From assembly GCF_042100115.1 (NCBI RefSeq), contig NC_091275.1, positions 3,224,001-3,288,000 of the forward strand: a stretch of DNA of 64,000 nt, in the 5' to 3' direction. A program made the translations under genes and the position numbers. Shown here one piece after another: positions 1 through 11,580 of the stretch. A model generated the notes under the pieces. It saw only the letters and a list, made by a program, of their open reading frames with translations. It was not told the DNA's origin and made no database searches. Source of the DNA: Alternaria dauci (taxonomy: Eukaryota; Ascomycota; Dothideomycetes; Pleosporales; Pleosporaceae). Position 1 is the stretch's first letter. Each line of letters starts with the position of its first letter.

Positions 1-64
1 ACGGTACTACTATGACCCTTGAGACATACAGTGTAGTCGATGCACCTCCATCCGTATACGGTCT

Positions 65-2090
65 CTAAGAACTTCTCCTTCCGTACGGCTCGAATGGGAA
101 AATCGCCGCAATCAGCGCCATGAAGATATACAGCGCCGCACAGATGTATATCGGAACAGCAGTTCCAGTCTGGTTCCATACGTTAGCAACTAATACCACT
201 AGATCATCATAGCGAGCACATGCTGGAAGAGAACCCAGGCTGCTGCTTTATACCCAACTTTACCCTTCCTCGACGAAGTAACCTCAGGGTATCCACAGCT
301 CCCTCTGCCAAAAGCTACAAAGGAAGAAAAGAGAAAACACTCACGTCAGCAACCGTAGCAATAACCGCACTCAGGATCCCCATGATCCGATTCCATCCAA
401 TCGCAATCCCATTGCCAGTACCCCTGTGCGCGCTCGGTAGCACTTCTGGCGTATACGCATACAGCGTGCCGTAATAAATGTTAAGACAGAAGTTGATGAT
501 GCACGTAAACGCCACATTCTGCACCGCAGTGCGAACCTGTGTGTACGCGAAGAAGAACGCCATGGTAACCAATGCGCCAATGACCATGGTATATTTCCGA
601 CCGAGAGGCGTATGGCACATGTAGCCCGCTAGCACGGGACCCCAGATACCGCTGAAGTTGACGAGCGTGTAGTTCCGCCACGTGATGGAGGGTGAGGGTT
701 CACCAAAGGCGGCGCCGCGGGAACGAAGGTAGGCGGGGAGAAAGACGTTGTAGAGCGGGTACGCAAGACCGATTAGGGTCCAAGATAGCCAGATTAAACT
801 CGTTGAGATGCCGATTCTGCGCGTGGAATAAAGACCGCGGAGGTGCATTGCGATTTCTCCAAAACCCCATTTACTCTTGTTTCCTCGCGATGCAACGCGA
901 TCTACAATACCGCATTCTTGCATCTGGGCGAGCGTGAGACTGCAGGGGCGGTTGTACTTTGTTGCGATGAATTGGAGAGTTTCGACGCATTCTGCGTCTT
1001 TTCCTTCGCTGACGAGGAACTTGGGCGTCTCTTTTAGTCGGATGACGGTAATGCGGAGGATGGACATGACGAAGACTAGGGAGCCAGAGGCATACCAGAC
1101 GTACCGCCAACCTTGGTTGTTGGACTTTGTGCAAGGGCCGGCTGAGGGGTCAATGGATGGATCTGCGCAGCTGAAGTTTGGCAGGAAGGCCCAGGCGAAG
1201 AAACCGGCGACGAGTTGGCCGACGCCTGTTCGATGTGTTAGTATGCAGTATGCTTTAGTACCTGTTTGCTGCGCTCTGCTCGATTGAGAGTCGGGAAGTG
1301 CGTACCCCACCAAGCCGCCATGAGCGTAAGCATCCACTGCCTATAACTAGGCAGATACTCCAAGAAGACTGCTGTATCCAGCACCAAGTTACCCCCAGCA
1401 CCGAAAGAACTCAGGCATACGAACAAGCCCAAGACTTCCCAATTGGGGCTTGCACCAGCCACTGTGAAGACGCAGGTACGGGATCAGTCAAAGTCCCACG
1501 TCCATTTTGTACAGTTGCAACTCACCAATCGCGAAGACGGAGCAGATCAGCAAACTAACGTTAAACGCCGTCTTTCGTCCAATGATATCGGCAGACATGC
1601 CCCAGAATAAAGCGCCAGCGAGCATACCAACGTACGCAGCGATGGTCAATCCGTTTTCGTAGGAAGGCTTGAACTCGAGGGTGGCCTGGGCAGCGATGAC
1701 GGACTGGATAAGTAAGATGAGCGAGTCGACAGCGTAGCCAAAACCGTTCAAGACGAAGAGCTGGATCGGATTAGAGACGTCCAAGAACTTCCAGAAACGC
1801 AATACATACCTTCCATTGATACGTCGTGAACCCGATCTGCAAACACCCAAGTCATCAGCAAGCACAACCAATCTCTTCTCCAAAGCCAAGAAACTCACCT
1901 CGTCGATAGCATTATTAACCAAATGCATCTTCGCATTCAGCACCGGATCCGTGTGCTCGAGCTGCAGAATATCGTCTTTGCCCAAACTCCTCGTTTCGCC
2001 ATGTGCATTTTGCTGCTCGACATCGTGGTCCTGGTCCCGTTCCTGCTCCTGCACCACCTTCTTATCTCCAAGCTTATCTGTATCCTCCAT
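65..2090 (-). CDS. MFS transporter, SV2/sugar-porter-like
   Basis: This is a polytopic plasma-membrane transporter of the major facilitator superfamily; the substrate is unknown. Six exons join in frame to 531 residues: 1899-2090, 1810-1836, 1526-1760, 1306-1461, 345-1225 and 65-169. Exon 2 is only 27 nt. The hydrophilic N-terminus (about 60 residues) is followed by NGFGYAVDSLILL (helix 1). A motif-A-like loop, GMSADIIGRK, lies near residue 128, and LKETPKFLVSEGK precedes the central loop. The C-terminus, PFEPYGRRSS, is typical of fungal SV2-like carriers. The last intron (170-344, 175 nt) is longer than the others; I chose its acceptor because it gives ATVAD-TGTAVPIYI, which fits the family. 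The gene is complete at both ends, with its 3' end near the left edge. A sugar, organic acid or nicotinate-type substrate would all be compatible. Confidence 0.82.
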
Positions 2091-2993
2091 CTTTCGGCAC
2101 GCAGAGCAACACGACGAAGCACCAAGATAGCTTTTGCTCAGATAAAAAAGCTTTTTGTCTTAAGAGTTCGCACACGACACCCAGTAGCGAGAAAAGAAAA
2201 AACAACCAGGAATGATGCGTCGTGCCAAACTCAAGGCAAGTGTATGACGGAGGGGAGAAGAAAGAGCACGCATGCGAGGGGTAGGTAACACTCAACCGAC
2301 CATCTACCCGCGCATCGCTATAGCGCCGATATCTATCAACCAAGACATCATCCTCTTATCCCAATTTTTTCCCTTCGGCGCGCCGCACCCAATGCGCCGT
2401 CCGATCCCACCACGTTTCCATCGCTTGGCCCGAACGGCAGCAACGCGTGTCAACGAATCACAAAGACCGGTTGCGAGGACGGGAGCGGGGGTGTGATTGG
2501 CTGGGAGCGGGACGCGGCTGGGGTACGAGGTCTTGGAAAGTCTTGGGTTTTGGCAGTGGGTAGCGATACCGCCCGCAGCGGCGGGAAAGCGTGTACGGGT
2601 CATGGAATCGGATGGCGGGTGGGTGTGGAGATACGCGCGAGGTGGTGGTAGGATATGGAGATCGGGTGCGTGTTGTAGAGCTGTTGATATCGATGGACAA
2701 AGGGTAAAAGAATACACATGTCGCGAAACGAGAGCGACCCTAGTTGAGGTTATCTGCATTCATTGTAATCTATCTTTTTAAACCACGACTCGCACTTATC
2801 ATCGCGCCGTGGAAGCCCTGCTAGATGAATGATAAGAACACGCTGCTGCTATAAGACCGGCGGCAGAAGAAAAAGGCCATGTACATGATATCGCCGAGGG
2901 AGTAGCAGACCTAGTATCCCAAACGCCATGCTTAACACAAGGTATACGCAACCATCAAATCCGGAAGAACAACTGAACCCAATATGAAAAGGC
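2091..2993. other. intergenic: MFS promoter and CAC2 3' flank
   Basis: About 900 nt lie between the start of the MFS gene and the stop of CAC2, both on the minus strand. Small ORFs on both strands have no family features. It should hold the MFS promoter on the left and the CAC2 terminator on the right. I see no repeat or RNA gene. Confidence 0.5.
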
Positions 2994-5523
2994 CTACTGC
3001 TGGCCTGGGGTCTGCGTATGGGTATCTTCTTCGGTGCTAGCAATTGCACTGTCGCCGTCCGCCATCATCGTAATTGGTGTAGGCGCGATCCGCCGTCTCT
3101 TGCTCTCTCGCGCATCTGCGTCCGGTTCTGGCACCGCATGTAGCTCTCGCTTCTTGGAGGTTGAGGATACATCGTCACGGTCAGACTCGCTCATTTCGCT
3201 TTCTCTGCGTCCGACGTGTCCGATGTTGGGCATACCGCTGACTGAGCTGCTTGCACTGTGAGTCGCGCCTTGTCCGTGAGCTGGTGTAAGAGGTGGTGTC
3301 CACATTGGTACAGGTCCAGAATTGGCGGCAGCTATGCTAGGAACTGACGACATGGCCGGGGTGGGAGCGTTCATGTTGTTCTGGTCACTCGCACCTGGAG
3401 CAAAGGATGAAGCAGTAGCAATGCTGGAAACGGAGTTGCTCCTTGTGGGGCTGCCGGGTCTTGCGGGGACGAACGAGCTCGGAGAGGCTGGAAAGCCTGC
3501 AGATGGTTGCCGCTGCATAGGTGGCGCGGTTGCCGTCGCAGTAGCTGACATGCTTCCGGTCGTTGGTGTAGGAGTTGGGGTAGAATTGTTCGATGCATGG
3601 CCTCCTGTCGTATTGATCGCAGCAGGAGTTTGCTGTGGTCGACTATGGACAGCTAATGGTCCAGTGTATTTCTCCCCGAGTTCGCCGGGTGCAAATGTAA
3701 CCGATGAACAGAAGCCATCAGAGGAGCTCATCAACAGCATAGAGCCATCATTGGACCTATTGATTTGTTAGCCGAGTCCAAAGCGGAAGTGTTGTCCAAT
3801 TACTTACCAAGTAATATCAGTGAAAGTCGCAAAGTGCAGGTTGCTAACAATGCACAGTGGTTTTTGTTGTTGCGTATCATAAATGTGGATGGCGTCTTGC
3901 GTCGCAACAGCATAGATCATACGATACGGCAGAGTGAAAGCTGAAGGAGGCCCGGCGGGCACCCCGGATTGAGATGGAGCTTCGCCGTCGGTGGGCTTTG
4001 GTGACGGTGCCGAGAGGCTTGGAGAAGGTGACGGTGCACTTGTGATGGGCGGAGGGTCCATGGATGAATGGGATGTAGGAGGCTTCGAAGGCATGACTGG
4101 CTCAGGCAAGGACGGAATCTCGTCGTCCATGTTTGAAGTGTCGATGGTGATCTGCCGTGTTGGTGGAACGGACTGGCGCAGGGTATAGTATACTGGCGAG
4201 CAACGAACAGCAACCGACGGCTTCTTGTGACCCGGAAGATACGCGACCGGAGGCTTGTTCAGCCCTGCACGGGTATATATGTACACTGTGTTCGTGATAT
4301 CCTCGGCGGGTTTCGATTCGCCAATCGACGGATGTATCGCTTTGTATTGGCCCGCGGGTGTGAAGAGCAAGCTGCCATCGGGCGCGAACGTAAGGCGTCG
4401 GAAGAACGAGGTCAAGGTTTCGTTGAAGTAGATGGGTGCATTGCGGACCCCAATTGTGCCGATGCTGCTGATACTGGGCGAGTTGGGCATGACTGCAGGT
4501 AGTGGCATCGAGGGAGCCGGTGAGGCGGAGCGGCGCATCGAGGGAGAGGAGCCGAAAGACGAACGACGGCTGTGCGAGGTTGGCGGCGGATGCATGGTCG
4601 GGAGGGCCAGTGATTGCGGTGTGCCAGGCATCGACGGCACCGGCGAGCCGATTGCCATTGAGTCGGCCACAAAGGACGCTCGGCCGCCAAAGTCTGGAGG
4701 CGCAGGGCTGTTCGAGGATACACGTCGCGCGGGCAGGTCCATCTTGGTGACCTTGCTGTGCTGAGCCAACGAGAATTGGCCGTCCTTGTTCTTCAATGTG
4801 TAGATGTGTACGGACCGATCGGACGACTGGGTTGCAATGTATTCGTTCATGGGGTCCCACGCCACGCCTTGCACGTAGTGGTTGTGCTCAGCAATCTGGC
4901 GAACGATGCTTCCTAAATATTATTGAGCAATTTTCGGAGTGGTGCCAGGGAAGATGTCGTACCAGTTTGAGCGTTGTATATGCGGGCAATGTTATCCATG
5001 CTTCCTGTGATGAAGAAGACGCCATCTGGTGACCAGGCAAGGTCGTAGATCTCAGAGCCTATAGACCTGCACATGGCCTTGACCCGCCATGTCTCTTTGT
5101 CTTCAAGACCCTCTTCGAAGTTGTGCGTGGTCTGGTTCTCAGCTGGGACCCAGAGCAGGATGTTGCCATCATCGCCGGCGCTCGCGAGCATTTCACCTAC
5201 AACAGGTTAGTTGCTGTTCTCGTTTGCATCTGCAGGAGCGAAATACCTCGCGGACACCATCGTACCACATTCACAGCCTGTGTGTGCTTTACGAGGGTTG
5301 ACAGATAGGTGACCCTGCGCTCTTCGCCATGTGTCTCAACGTTCCAAAGCTATTGTACACATCAGCGCAAGTCTACGTCATTGTGATGTTGATGTCGACG
5401 CACCCGGACGTTGTTGTCTCCGCCAGCTGTTGCGAGGCGTCCCTTGCCATGCGGCTCAAAGTGAGCTGAGTATATGGGAGCATTCTCGTTGTGCCAGGAC
5501 ACCAAAAGCGGAGCAGCCTTCAT
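2994..5523 (-). CDS. CAC2: Chromatin assembly factor 1 subunit B (p60/Cac2), WD40 protein
   Basis: CAF-1 deposits newly made H3-H4 on replicated DNA; this is its WD40 subunit. Five exons (5404-5523, 5247-5349, 4963-5196, 3808-4912, 2994-3756) encode 774 residues in frame. The start is firm: MKAAPLLVSWHNENAPIYS is the conserved p60 N-terminus. WD-type blocks follow, including RLATAGGDNNVR then LWNVE, EMLASAGDDGNILLW, DLAWSPDGVFFITGSMDN, GVAWDPMNEYIATQSSD and, after a Ser/Pro-rich insert, SNDGSMLLMSSSDGFCS. FAPGELGEKYTGPLAVHSR is a p60 family signature. The last 200 residues are low-complexity (Ser/Thr/Pro/Ala) with basic KKRELH and ESKRRRIAP patches that could be nuclear localisation signals. 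The gene is divergent from the RWD gene. An ACGCGT hexamer lies about 400 nt upstream of the start. Confidence 0.93.
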
Positions 5524-6405
5524 TTTCGGCAAAGCTGCGGCTCATGGGCCCTTTCAAGAATCGAGGTTCTGGATAGCAAGTCGTATCGAAGCGTGTACGT
5601 GGAGGTATGCGTCAAGTGTCGGGTTGTTGGTGGCAGACAGTGATTGCGTCGCTGGGAGAGGGTGCCGGGTGTGCTGATTGCAGAGGATGGTTTGTGAGGG
5701 GTCAAGAGAGAAGAGCAGCGAATATAGTTTCGGGTCGTGGATGCAATGTTTTCTTTGGGAGCGTGCAGATCTCTCGAGACGGTCTTTGAGGTGCCTGATG
5801 CTAGGGTCGCGACGATTCCGCGTCGCCTGCTAGCTTGATCAGCAAAGCTTATTGGGTCTAGTTTCACGGTCGGATGCACCGGGCACGGCGCCCTCTTTAT
5901 AAAGCGGGCGTATGCTGCGGCAAGGACGCGTCTTGGGGCGTTGGTTCTCGTGTGCCGCTATATTGCTGTCGATGGGCTCCCCGACTGTCTGTATAGCCGC
6001 CTGGAGACGAGTTTGTCAATGTCGCTCCTTTCCATCACCCCGGTGACAGCGAGCTAAAAGGTGAGACACAAGCGAGATATGGGCCTCTTGCAGCGCCACT
6101 TATGCATCCAACAACGAGTTACGTTTCTTATCATTTATGCGGCACGAACGACTGACCCATTGTTTTGACCGTGCACGGGCCTAGACTGCAAGATCGGGAT
6201 TCTGACAAGACGAGGCCAATACATCCATCCACACTATCCTAGTACGATGCATCACTTGATACACCGGTCCACTCATGGCCTCTTGGTTTGTAACAAAAGC
6301 AGGTTATACGCCAAAAAACTTCAATTCCCCCCGTCACCGTTGCCGAACAAAAGCATGCAGTAGAATTCTCCGTTCCGCCATCTTCCAGCTGAATGTGCAT
6401 CTACC
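5524..6405. other. intergenic: shared divergent promoter CAC2/RWD
   Basis: About 880 nt separate two divergent starts. Small ORFs here (for example 5520-5879 minus) overlap the CAC2 start in another frame and look non-coding. An ACGCGT site is listed separately. Confidence 0.5.
5926..5931. promoter_or_regulatory. ACGCGT hexamer (MluI cell-cycle box-like)
   Basis: The palindrome ACGCGT lies about 400 nt upstream of the CAC2 start. In yeasts this is the core site of the G1/S factor MBF. A single hexamer can occur by chance, so the assignment rests on the S-phase role of CAC2 and is weak. Confidence 0.25.
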
Positions 6406-7128
6406 ATGTCAGACCATGGGCCCACCCGCCTTGAAACCGAGCTCGAGCTCTTAGAGGCCATGTATCCTGAACAGACGCACCACGACCCCAAGTCACGCGA
6501 GTTAAAGTTCTCACACGACAGCCATGCATCGCTCCTTCTTCGGTTGCCGGAGCGGTATCCGGAATTAGGATTGCCGGACGTCATCTCTGCGACTGACGCA
6601 GCAAAGAACGACCTGCGGACACGTGTGAAAGATGCGGTCAAGGAGCTTGGTTTGGCGGAGGGAGAAGAAGCGCTTGATGCCATCATCGCTGCTTTCCAGC
6701 AGGTCGTTGAATCTGCTCCTGTTGCGTCTGATGCAATTAGCGACGCGACGGCAGGTGCCAATGGCAGCACCTTCAAAACCGTCATCGTCTGGCTGCACCA
6801 TCTTCTGAACACCAATAAACGCAAGAGTGCTCTCTTACCTCCAGAAGTGACGCCTCCCGTATCTGGAATCACCAAGCCTGGTTATCCCGGCGTTCTCGTC
6901 TACTCTGGTCCATTTACAGCTGTCACAGAGCATGTCAATGATCTAAAAGCGAAGAACTGGCAAGCGTTCCAGGTACGCTACGAAGAAGAAGAGCTCTGGC
7001 ACTTTGCGCATGGTATGGGCGTCGTAGAGGTGGAGAGTATGAGTGAGGTCGTCAAGAGCGTCGAAACTGAAGGCGCGACTGGAAATACACAGAAAGAAAA
7101 GCTCTTAAAGGCCATTGGTATAAGATGA
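6406..7128 (+). CDS. RWD domain protein (RWDD2-like, RWD + DUF1115)
   Basis: The gene has one exon of 240 residues. The N-terminal RWD fold is recognisable from ETELELLEAMYPEQ, then LLLRLPERYPELGLPDV. The C-terminal half, with TVIVWLHHLLNTNKRK and GYPGVLVYSGP, is the DUF1115-type module found with RWD in RWDD2A/B-like proteins. RWD domains mediate protein contacts in the Gcn2/Gcn1 and ubiquitin pathways, but no enzyme motif is visible and the cellular role of this family is unsettled. The ATG at 6406 has a C/A-rich context, and the RWD domain starts within eight residues of it. The gene is divergent from CAC2. Assignment to RWDD2 rests on domain order by eye. Confidence 0.8.
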   Translation: MSDHGPTRLETELELLEAMYPEQTHHDPKSRELKFSHDSHASLLLRLPERYPELGLPDVISATDAAKNDLRTRVKDAVKELGLAEGEEALDAIIAAFQQVVESAPVASDAISDATAGANGSTFKTVIVWLHHLLNTNKRKSALLPPEVTPPVSGITKPGYPGVLVYSGPFTAVTEHVNDLKAKNWQAFQVRYEEEELWHFAHGMGVVEVESMSEVVKSVETEGATGNTQKEKLLKAIGIR

Positions 7129-7377
7129 GGTACTAGGGTAACATATAGCGCTGCTGTTACACGCATACAGGGGAGGGCGCGTAGGCCAGATTTATATTGG
7201 CTGCGTTCGCGAAGCCAACTCAGCACACAGCATATGGATTCAGTATGCCCGCTTAGCTTCTGCCTCAGCCTGACATCTTCCATCCCAACTTCCGGCACGA
7301 CAGAGAGTCTTCGATGCAAATAACACACGGATCTTTCTCATTTATTCCCTTCCATCATCATAACACGATCGATAGTT

Positions 7378-9406
7378 ATGCGGTCCAAAGGCAGCGAGTC
7401 CGTCGCTTCCGAACGCCCTGCATCTCCGATAACACCCGCGGATATGGTCAAGCGATGCTCGAATTGCAACAGTGACCTGTCTGCAGTCGACCTTGACTTG
7501 AAGTCGGTGGCCGAATACTTCAACCAAGAAGAAGTACAGAGATTTTGGGAAGAAAGTGCAGCAGACGGCTGTCTGTTTTGTCGCCTCATAACGACAGTCT
7601 GGGCAGATGCAGGACGGCGATACAGATGTTATAGGTCAGGATATGTAAAGGTTGGGCTTACTACGAACAAACAGTACTTCGTACATTTGGTCAACATACT
7701 CTCCAAATTGCCGCATACTCTTCATCGCGGCGTGTTTGCAACTGTTGCCATATATCTGAAAGGTAAAGCTAGCCCTTTTGATAGACATGTTCTCCCAGGC
7801 CAACACCGCAGGTTCCGGTCTTCCCAATCTCTTGGAGAGATATAAGCCAATCCCTCAGCAAGCCATAGATCCTACATGCTTGAGTTTGGCAAAGCAATGG
7901 TTGTCGACTTGCCGGAGTGGGCACCAGCAATGCGCTAAGAAATTCGATACCGCTGGTCCCTCTCGCCTTGTCGAACTTCGGGGCGACGTTATCAAGCTTG
8001 TACTGGCTCCAGAAGAATCGACTCAGGGCTCCTACGTTGCGCTCAGCCATTGCTGGGGCGGTTCACAGCCACTCCAAACCACTTCGAAAACGCTGGCTAG
8101 CTTCCAAAAGCAAATTCTCGCCAGGGACCTCCCCCAGACATTTTCAGATGCCATATATGCCACCCGAGCGCTTGGATTTTCGCACATCTGGATTGACAGT
8201 TTATGCATTGTTCAAGACGACGCCTTGGATTGGGAGCAACAATCAAGTAAAATGGCAAGTATATACAGCAATGCTGAGCTGGTCTTGGCTGGTGTTGCAG
8301 CGGGGTCAGCAAATGAAGGGTTTTTGCGAAAATCTAGGCAATCCTGTCAAGGAACGTTTAGCCTAGATGCAAAAGGAGGCGGAACTTCATTCACGTACAC
8401 AATAGTGCCCGATTCGCATGACTCTATAGAGGAGCCGTTGTACAAGCGGGGTTGGACTCTACAAGAGAGATTGTGTGCTCGTCGCTTCCTCGCATATGGT
8501 AATTGGGAGATGAGCTGGGAGTGCAAAGGGTCTTCTTGCTGCGAATATCACGGTAACAACCTAGTTAGCGATTCAAAGTCGCAATTGGAGGGCAGCTTTG
8601 GAGCCAGGATGGATACCACCAGTCAGCAAAGTTTTGCACAGCTTTGGGGCACTCGTGTCGTCTACCCATATTGCCGAAGGTTACTGACGAGGAAGACGGA
8701 TACACCAGTCGCAATTTCAGCGCTTGCCGCTCGGTTCCATGCACGATACCAAGGTACATATCTCGCTGGCTTGTGGAAAGAAGATCTCTGCAAAGCACTG
8801 TTATGGTTCTCCAAACCCCCAGGATGTCCAGCTTCGTTCTTTGCCCCTACTTGGAGTTGGATGTCGCTAGAATTGCCTCATGCAATCGATTTCGATCCTA
8901 CCGTCATGTCGAATCACGTCGCGGAAGAAACACTAGTACACATCGTGCGAACTGAAGTAACGCCTTTAACGACTAATCCCTACGGTCCCGTTTCGTCTGG
9001 CACAATGCGCTTGACAGGTATACTTATCCCGGCGTCGCTCGAAGCTGGTCCTTCACGAGAAGATCCCTGGGAGGATGCCAAGTTATCTACTTTGCGGCAC
9101 AACATTTCCGGTACAATTTCCTACATCGACACACCTCTCGTTCGGACAGATGTTCGACTTATGAATGGAACTGAAGAGAAGACAACAAGGCGAGTGCAGG
9201 GGCAAGAAAAGAGCTCAGGAGGACCTTATCCAGTATCACTTCTTCCAATCTTTAGATATGGCTGGGGTATAACGGGGCTTTTACTCGGGCGGTCAGCCAC
9301 GTGCCCAGGCGCGTATGAGCGCATCGGCATGTTTGATTATCTTGCAGAAGCCAATTTCGAATCCATGAGAGAAGACTTCGACGTCTGCGATATCACCCTT
9401 GTTTAG
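7378..9406 (+). CDS. HET-domain protein 1 (heterokaryon incompatibility family)
   Basis: HET-domain proteins are fungal nonself-recognition and cell-death effectors. Two exons (7378-7762, 7812-9406) give 659 residues. The 49-nt intron GTAAAG...GCAG is the only simple splice that joins the two reading frames, giving LKGSGLPNLL. The N-terminus carries two cysteine pairs, C27-x2-C30 and C65-x2-C68 (GCLFC), the last followed by LITTVW. The HET core runs from about residue 203 (YVALSHCWGG) through LPQTFSDAI, IWIDSLCIVQDD and MASIYSNAEL, ending near GWTLQERLCARR. Downstream is a long C-terminal region including APTWSWMS, usual in this subfamily. No HeLo, NACHT or other partner domain is seen. It is one of four HET genes in the window. 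It could be an allorecognition gene or simply one of the many uncharacterised HET paralogues. Confidence 0.9.
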
Positions 9407-9938
9407 TGTAGTCGAATAGTCTTATCAGTTACAAAACAGACTACTCTGGATCAACCTAGATGGATAGAGACGAATGCGAAACTGATTATCTCATTCGCTG
9501 CACTACGAGGGCGTCCATCAGGACAGCCATGTTGTCGTCAACCGCTAAGCAAACGGCCTCACCTACTATTGTTTTAGTTCCTTGAGGTACGATCGATTTT
9601 GGGACGCAATCTGACGAAACTGTTTAGAAGCTTGATACCGCAAGCTGCCGGGTGAAACCTGGGAACAAATAAACTACCAAAGAACGTCACAGTTATCGCA
9701 TAAGATATGGCAACCACTCGCGATTCAAGCCAGATTCGATACTGCCATGCAAGAGATTCTTAGATGTGTTAACCTAGTGACGTGGTGTCACCAGAATGTA
9801 CAAGTAAGCAAGTGAGCAAGATGTCAGTCGAGGTTGGCCCGAGCGCGGCGATTTGGCATCTTGAATCATCAGAAAAGTCTCCCTGAACACCAATTCGCGA
9901 CACCACGTCGTCATACACTCTCCAACGATACCACCCAA
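9407..9938. other. intergenic: HET1 3' flank and SCO1 promoter
   Basis: About 530 nt contain no convincing gene. The reading frame open from 9834 into SCO1 has no earlier ATG that improves the protein. Confidence 0.5.
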
Positions 9939-11068
9939 ATGGCCGCACCAACCAGATGTATGGCCACGGCCACGCGAAATATCCAAAGTCCACGAGCGGC
10001 GCGCATCGCGTACCGAACATTCGCCTCTAGCACATCGAGTCCGGCCGCATCATCGCGGAAAGTAGCGGCGGGGAACACAACATGTCTGAGGCAATTGCAG
10101 ACAACACGGAATGCATCTGGGAAGGCTGCGAGTAGCTGTCAGGGCCAGACAAGGAATTTCTCGCAGTCGGCATCGCGTAGCAAGCTCAAGACGATAGATC
10201 AGATCCGGGCAAGGAACAAGGGCGGGGTATGTTATGCTGTCTGACGAGCTATACATCAGATCATAAAAATTGGTATATAGACAGAGGCTGACGAATTCGC
10301 AGCCATTCAACCTCACTGCCGCCATTCTCTTCGTTGCAGCTGGCGGAGGACTATGGGCCTACTTCACATACGAGAAAGAGCGCCTGGCGCGAAAGCGAAT
10401 AGCAGAGCAAACAAAAGGCATCGGCAAGCCCAAAGTCGGCGGACCATTCCAGCTCATAGACCACAACGGCCAGCCCTTTAGCAACGAGGACATGCTAGGC
10501 AAATACTCTCTGGTACGACAACACCTCCACCCGTCCCCCTCCGAGCTCCCATACTGACAGTGGAATTACAGGTCTACTTTGGCTTCACCCACTGCCCCGA
10601 CATTTGCCCCGACGAACTCGACAAAATGGCCCTCATGTACGACAAAGTCGTCGCCGAATGCGGAAACGTACTCCTCCCCATCATGATCACCTGCGACCCC
10701 GCGCGCGACAGCCCACACGTACTCAAAGAATACCTCGCCGAGTTCCATCCCGATTTCATTGGATTGACGGGCAACCACGAGCAGATCAAGGATACGTGCA
10801 AGGCGTACAGGGTGTACTTTAGCACGCCCAAGGATACCAAGCCCGGACAGGATTACCTGGTCGATCACAGCATTTACTTTTATTTGATGGGTATGTAATG
10901 ATGTGCGTGTAGTGCGAGAGTGTTGGGCTAACGGGTAAAACAGATCCAGAAGGCGATTTTGTCGAGGCTATTGGACGGAATTTTACGGCGGATCAGGCGG
11001 CAAAGGTTATTTCGGATCATATCAAGGATTGGGAGAAGCCGTTGAAGAAGGAGATGAGATGGGAGTAG
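9939..11068 (+). CDS. SCO1: Sco1 mitochondrial copper chaperone for cytochrome c oxidase
   Basis: Sco1 delivers copper to the CuA site of Cox2 in the mitochondrial intermembrane space. Four exons (9939-10226, 10303-10512, 10572-10890, 10944-11068) give 313 residues. The N-terminal 95 residues are basic and Ser/Ala/Arg-rich, as expected of a mitochondrial presequence. One membrane span follows (NLTAAILFVAAGGGLWAYF), then the thioredoxin-like domain. Copper ligands are visible: the CPDIC pair in FGFTHCPDICPDE and the histidine of YLVDHSIYFYLM. The sequence YFGFTHCPDICPDELDKM is diagnostic. The ATG at 9939 is in frame and opens the presequence. The gene lies between two HET genes and runs convergent with the second. 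S. cerevisiae has the paralogue Sco2; one copy is seen here. Confidence 0.94.
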
Positions 11069-11580
11069 ATGGCTGGTTGATGGGAATAGATCGGGCGCGA
11101 GTGGATTGCATATAAATACTGTTGAGGAGTGAGCGCAGGGTGCATCGGTTGCGCGCGTAGGCGGAGGAGTACTGTGTATGAATATGATGGGAGTAGACTT
11201 GTACTATACCACGGACGAAGGTGTGTAGATAACCTGTATGAATATTCATGTCGCAAATGTATAGACGTCTCTTGCAAGCATGGAGTCGACAAGTATGGGT
11301 AACAACTGGAAGTATGCACGTCTTCTGGCCTTTCTTGGTAAGGTGCAAATACAGTTGTTCGCATGTTGATTTCGCGTTGGCGATGTCGCTCTGCTCTTTG
11401 CGGCAAGTTTAGCTAAACAGCGAGATAGCTGGTGCTTGTGCAGACCCAAGCGAAGGTGCGTTGCACCTTGCATTATAGCAGAACCCAGCGCTCTTGCCAG
11501 CGCAAACGTCCCGTAAAATATACGAACAACATATTCTTAAAGACCACATATATGAGCCTAGCATGCAACCTCCTGCGGAG
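11069..11580. other. intergenic: convergent 3' flanks of SCO1 and HET2
   Basis: Two genes end toward each other across 512 nt. Only short unsupported ORFs are present. Confidence 0.5.

Noticed and set aside
4102..4860. 252-codon minus-strand ORF inside CAC2
   Set aside because: It overlaps the main CAC2 exon in another frame of the same strand. Only the CAC2 frame shows WD40 motifs.
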